Assembly: GCA_040901765.1 (NCBI GenBank)
Contig: JBBDYG010000039.1
Span: forward strand, 1-64,000
Reading direction: 5' to 3'
DNA length: 64,000 nt
From: JBBDYG01 sp040901765
GTDB taxonomy: Bacteria; Planctomycetota; Planctomycetia; Pirellulales; Lacipirellulaceae
The notes under the pieces were generated by a model. That model was not told the DNA's origin. It saw nothing but the letters and a program-made list of their open reading frames with translations, and searched no databases. Positions 50,861 to 58,746 of this stretch are shown here, one piece after another. The position numbers were made by a program, and so were the translations under genes. Each line of letters opens with the position of its first letter. Position 1 is the first letter of the stretch.

Positions 50861-52339
50861 TCATTTCCGCACCTGCGGCTTCGCTTCCGGCTGTGCCGAA
50901 AGAATGCTGCGCAGCTCCTCAACGATCTCCGGCCGCTCCCTGGCTAGGTTTTTCGTTTCCTTCGGGTCGGAACTGTAGTCGTACAGTTCCAATATCGCGG
51001 TGTCGGCGCTTACGCTCGGCACTTTCCACTCGACCAGCCGGTAGCGCGGCGTCCGCACGGCCCGGCCGATCCGCTGCTGGCGGGGATAGACGTGCAGCGC
51101 AACATTGTCCGTTGCGACGGATACGTCTCGCAGCGTTGCGGCGAAACTGGTTCCGTCGAGACCCTCCGGCGGCTCAACGCCGGCCAGTTCGCACAGCGTC
51201 GGGTAGAGATCGACCGATTCGACCAGCGCGTCGGTCGCCTGCTCGGCTTTCGTTACCCCCGGTGCGACCACCAGCAACGGAATCCGCGCGGCCTGTTCGT
51301 AGTTCGTGTGCTTGCACCACATGCCGTGGTCCCCGAGGTGCCAGCCGTGGTCGCCCCAGAGAACGACAATCGTATTCTCGGCCAGCCCGGTGCGATCCAG
51401 CGCATCGAGCACTCGGCCGACCTGCGCATCCATATAACTGACAGCGGCGTGGTAGCCGTGAATCAGCGTGCGTTGCAGGTCGTCGGAGAGCGGACCTTGC
51501 CCAGGCATGTCCGCGTACTGTCGCAGTTCGCCCCACGTTGTCGGTGCAAACTCGGGAGCTCCGTCTGGCGGGTTACGTACCTCAGGCAAGTCGAATGCGG
51601 CGCGGTCGTACAGATCCCAATATTTCTTCGGCGCACAGAACGGCAGGTGCGGTTTCACAAATCCGACGACCATAAAGAACGGTTGCTCGGGCTGCCCGGC
51701 AGCCCTTTCCAACCGATCGATTGCTTCATCGGCGAGTTGGCCGTCGGGGTACGCGTCGTCGGCCACATCGGCCGACTCGTACGCCGCCCCACGCGGTAGC
51801 CGCCGCGCTCGCTGCCCCGGCACATTCGAGAACAGCGCCTCTTCGCGGGTGAGGCCGCGCGCTGCGCGGCTCTCGGGCAATAAGTAACGCACGACATCCG
51901 CTTTCCACGGCGGGACACTCCACGAAGCCGGGTCGTCGTGATTCCCATGCCCCACGTGAAAAGTCTTGCCCAACCCCTCGGCGCGGTAGCCGTGCGATTG
52001 AAAGTGTTGCGGCAACGTCACCAAGTCCGGATCGGCGCGGCGGAAGTTCGTGCCCAGGTCGTAAATCCCCAGCGTCTGTGGCCGACGGCCGGTAAACAGC
52101 GCGTTCCGCGACGGCGCGCACACTGCCTGGTTGCAATACGCCCGATCGAACCGCATCCCACGCCGCGCCAGCCCGTCAATGCTCGGACTGCGGACGATCT
52201 CGTCGCCGTAACAACCCAGCAGCGGCTTGAGATCGTCGACGCAAATCAACAGGATGTTTGGCGTGTCGGCGGCTGACGCCAATGCGGCGAGGCACAACGC
52301 GTACAACAACGCCGGGAGCAAATGACGCACAGGAGCCAT
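50861..52339 (-). CDS. secreted sulfatase, iduronate-2-sulfatase-like
   Basis: A 492-residue exported sulfatase. Signal peptide LLPALLYALCLAALASAAD; metal-binding DD pair D35-D36 in NILLICVDDLKPLLGCYGD; the formylglycine site C74-A-P-S-R78, where Cys is converted by the formylglycine-generating enzyme; then H and D residues in VLWGDHGWHLGDHGMWCKHT. The start NILLICVDDLKP and the GDHGWHLGDHG motif are those of the iduronate-2-sulfatase group, so its substrate may be a sulfated uronic acid or similar sugar in a marine polysaccharide. The ATG at 52339 follows GAGG; a longer frame to 52381 is rejected because the signal peptide starts here. It is monocistronic and convergent with the PEP-CTERM gene. 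Confidence 0.94.
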   Translation of the reverse strand: MAPVRHLLPALLYALCLAALASAADTPNILLICVDDLKPLLGCYGDEIVRSPSIDGLARRGMRFDRAYCNQAVCAPSRNALFTGRRPQTLGIYDLGTNFRRADPDLVTLPQHFQSHGYRAEGLGKTFHVGHGNHDDPASWSVPPWKADVVRYLLPESRAARGLTREEALFSNVPGQRARRLPRGAAYESADVADDAYPDGQLADEAIDRLERAAGQPEQPFFMVVGFVKPHLPFCAPKKYWDLYDRAAFDLPEVRNPPDGAPEFAPTTWGELRQYADMPGQGPLSDDLQRTLIHGYHAAVSYMDAQVGRVLDALDRTGLAENTIVVLWGDHGWHLGDHGMWCKHTNYEQAARIPLLVVAPGVTKAEQATDALVESVDLYPTLCELAGVEPPEGLDGTSFAATLRDVSVATDNVALHVYPRQQRIGRAVRTPRYRLVEWKVPSVSADTAILELYDYSSDPKETKNLARERPEIVEELRSILSAQPEAKPQVRK

Positions 52340-52434
52340 ATTCGAAGACCTCGAAGGTTCAATCGTACAGTATATCGGCACTAAACTACCAGAGGTGTAT
52401 AGGTGCCGTGCTTGAACTTTGATACAATGCGTCC

Positions 52435-53358
52435 ATGCGAAACGGCGTGCCTCATTCGCTGACGTTTGACTTCGATTCCGCGCGGATCGGACAGTCGTGG
52501 ATATGCCATGCCGATTGTTTGGAATGGCTCAGTCGAGTTCCTGAATTCTCGATACATGCCATTGTGACGGACCCGCCCTATGGCGTCAAAGAATATGACA
52601 TTGACCAGTTGGAGAAGCGGGCGAACGGCAACGGCGGAATCTGGCGAATACCCCCTTCATTTGATGGGAGCGCGCGTGCTCCCTTACCCCGGTTCACGGC
52701 ACTTGATCTAGCCGAACGTGAAAGATTGCGGCAATTCTTTATTGAATGGTCAAAGCTCGCCGTACATGCTCTGCGGCCCGGTGGTCACGTCTTCATTGCC
52801 ACGAATGCCTTTATCGCCCAATTGCTCTATGACGCCCTGATTGAAGGCGGTTTGGAGTTTCGCGGGCAAGTGATTCGCCTTGTCCGCACGTTGCGGGGAG
52901 GAGATCGTCCCAAGAATGCCGAACGAGAATTCCCCGACGTCTCCTCGTTGCCGAAGGGCTGCTATGAGCCGTGGGGTCTGTTTCGCAACCCGATGCCGCC
53001 GCGAATGACCGTTAGCGAGTGCTTACGCGATTGGCAGACTGGTGGACTACGTCGAATTTCTGATGAACGGCCGTTTGAAGATGTAATTCCGAGCGAGCGA
53101 ACGCCCAAGCGTGAACGTGCGATTGCGAATCATCCCAGCCTTAAGCCACAATCATTTCTACGGCGGATCGTTCACGCTGCGCTGCCGCTCGGGGAAGGAC
53201 TCATTGCCGACCCTTTCATGGGTTCAGGTTCTACAATCGCGGCCTGCGAAGCAATCGGAGTGCAAGGCATCGGGATCGAACGGCACCGCGAATACTATGA
53301 TTTGGCGCAAGTCGCCATTCCACGTTTGATCGGTTCGCGTCAACCTACCCTATTCTGA
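52435..53358 (+). CDS. site-specific DNA methyltransferase, type II (beta-class order)
   Basis: A 307-residue DNA methyltransferase. Motif IV DPPYGV is at 46-51 (DPPY is usual for adenine-N6 or cytosine-N4 methylation), and the AdoMet motif I DPFMGSGST comes late, near residue 262. Motif IV before motif I defines the beta class. A target-recognition region lies between. The specificity cannot be read. The following gene on the opposite strand overlaps its 3' end by 9 bases and looks like a restriction nuclease, so together they form a likely type II R-M system. No ribosome binding site is evident before the ATG. The pair is less GC-rich than neighbours, consistent with recent transfer. Confidence 0.92.
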   Translation: MRNGVPHSLTFDFDSARIGQSWICHADCLEWLSRVPEFSIHAIVTDPPYGVKEYDIDQLEKRANGNGGIWRIPPSFDGSARAPLPRFTALDLAERERLRQFFIEWSKLAVHALRPGGHVFIATNAFIAQLLYDALIEGGLEFRGQVIRLVRTLRGGDRPKNAEREFPDVSSLPKGCYEPWGLFRNPMPPRMTVSECLRDWQTGGLRRISDERPFEDVIPSERTPKRERAIANHPSLKPQSFLRRIVHAALPLGEGLIADPFMGSGSTIAACEAIGVQGIGIERHREYYDLAQVAIPRLIGSRQPTLF

Positions 53359-53961
53359 CGCGCGATAGATCCAGTTGGCCTCCAACTTATCGAAGCCGCT
53401 TCGCTTAACGCTGGCCGTAATGGTACGGCGACTCGTCGCGGATCGGCCCGAGAATTGCCAATCTTCTTTGTCGAGCTTGGCGCCAACCACCTTAATGAAT
53501 CGAAATCGTTTCGGCTCGATTCCCAATCCAGCATCTCGCGACGTGTTGGAATCGAAGACAAAAACCATTAACCACATTTCCTCTGCATTGTGCCCCTGCC
53601 AACCGCTTGAATGCCGGCTTCCCTTGATCTCGATTCCTTCCGGACCGTGCTGGATTGCATCTTCAGGGTAGAGCGACGTCGGAATCATGTCGGGGTGGCC
53701 ATTATGGTATTTGTTCCGAATCACAGTTTTGCAGTGCTTCGGAATTGCGGCACCCATGAATTCGCCCACGATGCTGCTGAAGTTGGCGGGCATCAGGAAC
53801 GATTCCAGCCGTTCGATCTTTTTCCGATGCAGTTGCACATTGATAAATCCTACGAAGTCGATGAACTCTTCCATCGCCTTGCAAATGTGGCTCGTCTTCA
53901 CGCCGTAGGTATCACGGCATTCGGTTTGAACCCCTTCGCGTTTATCAGTTCGGGCGTGCAT
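53350..53961 (-). CDS. probable type II restriction endonuclease, N-terminus possibly frameshifted
   Basis: A 203-residue protein read from the ATG at 53961. The segment GHPDMIPTSLYPEDAI then GIEIKGSRHSSGWQGHNAEE contains a PD...E-x-K active site (D91, E111, K113). It ends with ASVKRSGFDKLEANWIYR. Convergence and a 9-base overlap with the methyltransferase make it the cognate nuclease candidate. The start is doubtful: a well-placed GGGAGA precedes an ATG at 53984 in another frame, whose 28-residue peptide stops exactly where a GTG (53901) in this frame begins. The residues before V21 look less protein-like than that peptide, so the gene may be frameshifted, coupled to a leader, or start at 53901. 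Confidence 0.7.
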   Translation of the reverse strand: MHARTDKREGVQTECRDTYGVKTSHICKAMEEFIDFVGFINVQLHRKKIERLESFLMPANFSSIVGEFMGAAIPKHCKTVIRNKYHNGHPDMIPTSLYPEDAIQHGPEGIEIKGSRHSSGWQGHNAEEMWLMVFVFDSNTSRDAGLGIEPKRFRFIKVVGAKLDKEDWQFSGRSATSRRTITASVKRSGFDKLEANWIYRASE

Positions 53962-53984
53962 GCCGTCGCTTCCTTGCTTGCCAT
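53898..53984 (-). other. 28-residue reading frame preceding the nuclease (leader or frameshifted N-terminus)
   Basis: Starts ATG at 53984 after GGGAGAACAGGT and reads MASKEATACTPELINAKGFK and then PNAVIPTA before TGA at 53898-53900. The TGA overlaps GTG 53899-53901 of the nuclease frame. Either a coupled leader peptide or, more likely, the real N-terminus of the nuclease separated from the body by a one-base shift. Confidence 0.5.
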
Positions 53985-54070
53985 ACCTGTTCTCCCTGGA
54001 GTAAGGCAGGGAGAGTAGGCAAACGGCGGTAGTCGGGCTAGGGCAATTCAACTCCCACGGTTACGCACCA

Positions 54071-55648
54071 TCATTGCGGCGGCGTAGCCGTTGCGGCTGG
54101 CTCCGCCGCTGCCGCGGGTTCGTCGCTTGGCTTGTCCATTCGCACCAGCAGCCACTGCTGCGTCGTGCCGTCGACGAAGTGGACCAGCGCTGGCGCGGTC
54201 TCCTGCGTCAGGTTCACAAAACCCGTTTCCATCAGCGGTCGCGTCTGGCCGGCCACGGTCCACGCGGCGCGCTGCGTTTGCTTGTCGACCATGCCTTCCA
54301 CCGATTGCACCGTGTCGGTCGCCACGTTCTGGATCGTGCCCGCCAGGATGCCCGACTTGCTCACCGCGAGCTGCAAATACATCGTCGGCTCAGCACCGGT
54401 GGCGGCGCCGTCTTGCGTTACGCCAAACACACCCAGCGGAATCCAGTCGTCTTCGGCTGGCGCTTGCTCGGGAATGCTGGTCGCGATCGCTTGGGCTTGC
54501 GCGGCATACTCGTCGGCGGTGGCGATCACCTGGTCGCCGTAGTAAACATTGTTGCCGTAGTTGTAGTAGATCGGCGTGGTCCAACCATACGGCAACCACG
54601 TCACGATGTTATTCCAATTCGTCCAACCCCACCAATTCAGATTTGGATTGAAGTGGTAGTGAACGTGCGGATAACGGTTCCACCAATTGCGGTCGTACCA
54701 GCCGTTGTTGCCGTGCCAATGACCATGCCAGTGGTTGTGGATGTCGCGATACCGATCTCGCCGCCAATTCTGATGACGGTCGTAATCGGGAATGCGATCG
54801 GGGCGATGGTCGGCCCAGTTCCCATCGCCGGGACGATTGGGTCGGTCACTGGGTCGGTCATTGTCCCCAGGGCGACCCGGTCGATCATAGTTGTCGCCGG
54901 GGCGACCGGGCCGATCGCCTTCACCCGGTCGGCCAGGGCGGTCGCCTTCGCCCGGCCTGCCTGGGCGGTCGCCACCACCGCCGGGTCGTTCAAGTCCTGG
55001 GAAGGACGGCCTCGTCGATGGGCCACCAGCGAGCGAGCCGTCGCCAAAACCAGGGCGAGTTGCGCCGGGAAATCGCGAGGGGTTATCGCGCAGAAAATCG
55101 CCCGCAGCGCCGCCACCAAGCGATCCGCCGGGACGCGTGCCCGGACGTGCGCCGCCGGGGCGGCCGAGATCGACGTATTGATTACCCTGGGAGGGCCGAC
55201 CGCCTGGGCGCGAAAGATCGGGACGACCGCCGCCGCCCGGTCGCGTGCCAATGCTTGGTCGACTTAGGTCGGGTCGATTGCTTGTGCCGGGGCGGCCAGG
55301 TGTCGGCAAGCTGCCCAATTGCGGGCGACTACTGCCTCCGGGGCGAGTGCCGACCGAGGGGCGACCGCCGGGCGTCGGCCGCGTTCCGATCGACGGTCGA
55401 TTTCCGCCGCCACTGGGCATGCTGGGTCGCGACATACCGCCGCTCGGTCGGCTCATCGAAGGTGTGCGACCGCCACCTCCACGATTGCCACCACCTCCAC
55501 CAAAGTTGGCGCCTCCGCCACCTCCGCGTCCGCCACCACCTCCGCCGCCACCGCCGCCGCGACCACCCATGCCGCGGCCCAGGGCGTCACTCCCGATCCA
55601 CATGCCGATCGTTGTCATTGCGACGGCCCAGAGCAAAAACTTTCTCAT
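54071..55648 (-). CDS. secreted Gly/Pro-rich repeat protein with C-terminal beta domain
   Basis: A 525-residue protein. Signal peptide LLWAVAMTTIGMWIGSDALG; a Gly-rich block (about 25-60) of GGRGGGG words; then Pro/Arg/Gly repeats such as RPGRPGDN, RPGEGD and RPSIGTRPGG (about 60-290); then a His/Asn/Trp/Tyr-rich stretch (HWHGHWHGNNGWYDRNWWNR, about 305-325). The last 170 residues form a beta-rich domain (PTMYLQLAVSKSGILAGTIQ) with a Pro/Ala tail. The style is that of planctomycete matrix or cell-wall proteins; no enzyme motif. The antisense strand has long open frames that are only shadows of the skewed composition. It is the only gene in its direction between the R-M pair and the NTF2-like gene. 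Confidence 0.85.
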   Translation of the reverse strand: MRKFLLWAVAMTTIGMWIGSDALGRGMGGRGGGGGGGGGGRGGGGGANFGGGGGNRGGGGRTPSMSRPSGGMSRPSMPSGGGNRPSIGTRPTPGGRPSVGTRPGGSSRPQLGSLPTPGRPGTSNRPDLSRPSIGTRPGGGGRPDLSRPGGRPSQGNQYVDLGRPGGARPGTRPGGSLGGGAAGDFLRDNPSRFPGATRPGFGDGSLAGGPSTRPSFPGLERPGGGGDRPGRPGEGDRPGRPGEGDRPGRPGDNYDRPGRPGDNDRPSDRPNRPGDGNWADHRPDRIPDYDRHQNWRRDRYRDIHNHWHGHWHGNNGWYDRNWWNRYPHVHYHFNPNLNWWGWTNWNNIVTWLPYGWTTPIYYNYGNNVYYGDQVIATADEYAAQAQAIATSIPEQAPAEDDWIPLGVFGVTQDGAATGAEPTMYLQLAVSKSGILAGTIQNVATDTVQSVEGMVDKQTQRAAWTVAGQTRPLMETGFVNLTQETAPALVHFVDGTTQQWLLVRMDKPSDEPAAAAEPAATATPPQ

Positions 55649-55786
55649 CGCGGCACCTATCGAATGTTGAATTGTACTTAAAGTGAAATCTGAATTACCA
55701 CGGAGCCACAGAGTACACGGAGAACTCCTCTCCAGTCATAGAATTAATCTCAAGCGGAGGCGGAGAGCGCGGAGCACAAACGTTAA

Positions 55787-55825
55787 CTTCTCTGCGCTCT
55801 TTGCGCCTCTGCGTGAGAACATTTC
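55787..55825. repeat. solo copy of the topoisomerase-locus inverted repeat
   Basis: CTTCTCTGCGCTCTTTGCGC followed by CTCTGCGTGAGAACATTTC resembles the arm at 33177-33214. It lies in the 248-base gap between the Gly/Pro-rich gene and the NTF2-like gene. The gap also holds short words such as GCGGAGGCGGAGAGCGCGG. Confidence 0.65.
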
Positions 55826-55896
55826 GGTTGCGGGTAGGGCCGCGCTGGGTGCTCCGTGTCGCCGTGGTGTATCGTGGTGCAATTGATTGCTCGCTT

Positions 55897-56898
55897 TCAT
55901 TCCGTTGCCGCCCGCACGATCATCACCTCCTCGACGTTCGGCAAAATCTCGCCATCTACCTGGCGATCGGTCGATTGCCATGTATACGAATCATCGTCGA
56001 TCATGGTAATCACATGAATGGCGGAACTCTTACGGCCATCGGGCAATGTTCCCTTCGACGTGATGAACCATTTGTCGTCTTTCTTCGTCCACGTTCCTTC
56101 GCCGAAACCACCTTCCGAATCGAATACCCACGAGCGAATCTGCTTCGCCGCCGGATCCCAGCCGACCACCTGCATCCCCGACATCTCGACCTGATCGCCA
56201 ACAACCGCCGCGAACGACCGGGTCATAAAGTTTTTATTCTTGGTCCACTGGCAATCGGTCCGAATGCTGGCCGTTTGGTCTTCGTCGATCCAGCTACCGA
56301 TCATCCATTCAAGTTCTTTGAGTTGTCCGTAGTTGGAATGCGGCGGTGCGGGGACTTTCGTTTCGGAAACGCGATCAATCAACCACTTGCCTTCGCGCTT
56401 CACGTGGACCACGGTGTAAGTGGTCTCTTCTGGCGGAAACTCCGAATAAGAAACCGTCGCCGAACCTTTTTCAATCGCCACGTTGGGCGAAACAAACTCG
56501 ATCGAGTCCACCACGACCACGAGTTTCGCGTCTTCCGCCCCGGCAAATTCGTAGTCGAATTGCTTGGCGATCGCTTCTTGACCGACAATCCCCTCGCCCG
56601 TTTGCGGATTGGTGTAAACCGCCTCGGGCGACCACATGGCAGCCATCGACTTCGAATCGCGGCGATTGTACGACTCGACGTACTTCTCCACGCTGGCGCG
56701 AATCGCCGCTTCATCAGCCGAGGGCTCGGGCACTGGTTCTTTCTCCGACGGCAGCGCTTCTGCCGGCACCGGCTGTTCGGCCGGTTTCTGGTCTTGAGTT
56801 GCCGGCTGCGCGGCCGCCGGCTTCTGCTCTTGAGCGGCACTTACGACCGCCGCAAGTTGCGCGAGCACCACAAAAGTTGCCAGGTACACGAATCTCAT
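55897..56898 (-). CDS. secreted NTF2/SnoaL-fold protein with second beta domain
   Basis: A 333-residue exported protein. Signal peptide YLATFVVLAQLAAVVSAA; low-complexity Ala/Pro/Gln/Glu linker (about 22-60); SnoaL/NTF2-like domain (about 62-180) with IRASVEKYVESYNRRDSKSM and VHVKREGKWLIDRVSE, the pattern of the SgcJ/EcaC group. The C-terminal part (about 190-330) resembles DUF1579-type beta domains (LEWMIGSWIDEDQ). GGAGG before the ATG at 56898 fixes the start. Function unknown: these folds bind small molecules or modify polyketide-like substrates. It is followed on the same strand by unrelated secreted genes at 56994 and 58747. Confidence 0.85.
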   Translation of the reverse strand: MRFVYLATFVVLAQLAAVVSAAQEQKPAAAQPATQDQKPAEQPVPAEALPSEKEPVPEPSADEAAIRASVEKYVESYNRRDSKSMAAMWSPEAVYTNPQTGEGIVGQEAIAKQFDYEFAGAEDAKLVVVVDSIEFVSPNVAIEKGSATVSYSEFPPEETTYTVVHVKREGKWLIDRVSETKVPAPPHSNYGQLKELEWMIGSWIDEDQTASIRTDCQWTKNKNFMTRSFAAVVGDQVEMSGMQVVGWDPAAKQIRSWVFDSEGGFGEGTWTKKDDKWFITSKGTLPDGRKSSAIHVITMIDDDSYTWQSTDRQVDGEILPNVEEVMIVRAATE

Positions 56899-56993
56899 AG
56901 ACGCCTCCGTTGGCGGATTGCAAGTTGACGATGAATGGTTTGGTGATGCACTCTTCAAAAAAACACAACGTCTCAAAGAATAAACGCTCACGG

Positions 56994-58658
56994 TTACTCA
57001 CTGGGAAATATCGTCTTCCAATCGTTCTTCATGTCCACCACCGTCCAACCTCGCTCGGGCGCTTCATCAAGGGCTTTTGCGAGCCGGCCGATATCGGAGT
57101 TCCGGTCGTAAGCATATTCGCGCTCGGCGTCCGTGTGATGCACGATCAGCCCAAACCGCGGGCCTGCCCCGGCCGTGGTCCAGCGGAGCATCTCGTAGTC
57201 GCCGTCGGAGTTGCCGAAGGCCATCACTGGTCGGCGGCCGATGAAGGTGTTGATGCCGATCGCTTTGCCGTCTTTGTCGTCGATGAAAGCGATCTCCGGC
57301 AAGCGCATCAGCACCGGCTCGCCGTCTTCGAGTGCGTACTTGGTCTTGATGGTGCTGCCGACGACTTGCTCCGGTGGGATGTCATAGACTCGCGACGTCC
57401 AAGGCCGCATGAACTCCACGCCCCCGCCCGAGACAATGTATGTCTTGAACCCTTGCGAACGCAGATGCGAGAGAAGTTCCAACATCGGCTGATAAGCCAA
57501 GGAGGTATACGGGCGATTGTAGCGCGGATGTCGAGCAGTGGCCAGCCACTTGCTGACGATTCCCTCGAACTCGGCGGTGGTGACGCCCGCATGGCCGGCC
57601 ATGAGCAGGGTAACGCCCGCCTTTTCGCCCCCGCCGAGCGCCGCCCTTAGATTGCCGTCCAACACCGATTTGTAGGGTTCCGTTGTTCTCCATTCCGGGT
57701 GCTTCGGGCCAAGGGCTTCAATGCGGTCAAGCGCAAATCGAAGCTGCACGTACATCGGCATCTCGCACCACAGCGTGCCGTCGTTATCAAACGTGGCAAT
57801 CCGCTCCGCCTGTGACACGAAGTCCGCGCTTCCCTCGGCCGTTACTTTGTTGACGAACGCGATGATCGACTGCTTCGTCGCCCCGTCATTCCACGATGGG
57901 AGCGGATCATGCGGCAGGGCTGCGGAGGTCGGCACGGTCCATTGCCACAGTTCCTTTGCCGCCGTGCCGAAGTTGCCGAGGTGAAACACGGCCGCCCCGG
58001 CGACCTTGAACTTGAAGTCGTCGAACGGTACGGCCTTCATCTTCTGGACAAAGTCCAGTTGCCCGACACCGATCGTCACGTGTGGATTAAAATTCTTGCC
58101 GTTCCGCTGCGGGACGAAATGGTTGACATACTCGAGCGTCGGTTCGTTGACTCCCGGCGACTGGGGCGTGGTGACGTACGCCGCCGCCGTGCCGTTCGGC
58201 TCGGTGAACGGCGCGACCGCGTCGACAATCTCCTGTTGCAATCGCCGAAGTTCCGGCGTTGGTCGGATGACGATCCCCGCCAAGCCCATGTTGTTGAAAT
58301 CGAGGTAGTAGTAACCGGTCGCCGTGAGTTCCCAACCCGCGGGGCGCTCTCGATTCAAGACCCGCTCGACCGCGGCATAGACTGAGGCCAAGTCTTTGGT
58401 CCGCACGTATCGCTGCAAGAGCGTGATATGCGGATGATGCTCGGCGTCGAGTGCAAACCCCTCCGGATAGTTCGCGCGCAGCCGCGCATTGTCGCGCTTC
58501 GCATGCGCGACCATCGTCTCGTCGGGCAGCAGCAGTACGTCAATCGCGGTGAGCGGTTCGGCCGCTTGGGCCGGTGGCGATACTTTCACCGCAAGCGCCG
58601 CGAGCAGTATCAAAACGACGGGCAACCCTATCCTACTTCGATTTCTATTCCTATGCAT
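56994..58658 (-). CDS. exported fusion of 2H phosphoesterase-like domain and HAD phosphatase
   Basis: A 554-residue protein. Signal or anchor segment LPVVLILLAALAVKVSPPAQ (about 12-31). The first half (about 38-245) has two HxT motifs, H77-I-T79 in HHPHITLLQRY and H193-V-T195 in NPHVTIGVG, the signature of 2H phosphoesterases such as RNA ligase T (LigT). The second half (about 280-550) is a HAD phosphatase of the phosphoserine phosphatase kind: D291-N-D293-G-T in ATFDNDGTLW, S/T motif in TYIVSGGGVEF, and GNSDGDYEML as motif IV. Each catalytic set is complete. The ATG at 58658 is preceded by AGGGGA. A fusion of these two is uncommon; it may act in sequential phosphoester removal outside the cytoplasm. 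Confidence 0.85.
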   Translation of the reverse strand: MHRNRNRSRIGLPVVLILLAALAVKVSPPAQAAEPLTAIDVLLLPDETMVAHAKRDNARLRANYPEGFALDAEHHPHITLLQRYVRTKDLASVYAAVERVLNRERPAGWELTATGYYYLDFNNMGLAGIVIRPTPELRRLQQEIVDAVAPFTEPNGTAAAYVTTPQSPGVNEPTLEYVNHFVPQRNGKNFNPHVTIGVGQLDFVQKMKAVPFDDFKFKVAGAAVFHLGNFGTAAKELWQWTVPTSAALPHDPLPSWNDGATKQSIIAFVNKVTAEGSADFVSQAERIATFDNDGTLWCEMPMYVQLRFALDRIEALGPKHPEWRTTEPYKSVLDGNLRAALGGGEKAGVTLLMAGHAGVTTAEFEGIVSKWLATARHPRYNRPYTSLAYQPMLELLSHLRSQGFKTYIVSGGGVEFMRPWTSRVYDIPPEQVVGSTIKTKYALEDGEPVLMRLPEIAFIDDKDGKAIGINTFIGRRPVMAFGNSDGDYEMLRWTTAGAGPRFGLIVHHTDAEREYAYDRNSDIGRLAKALDEAPERGWTVVDMKNDWKTIFPSE

Positions 58659-58746
58659 ACGAACGTCCCCTGCGCGCTCATTCCGATTCAATCACCCGGA
58701 TCGAGATTCGCCCGATGTCGCCGCACCGAGCCTCTAATCGCTTGGA

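Noticed and set aside
54074..55267. 397-residue open frame opposite the Gly/Pro-rich gene
   Set aside because: Arises from the skewed composition of the repeat protein gene on the other strand, which has a signal peptide and a proper start.
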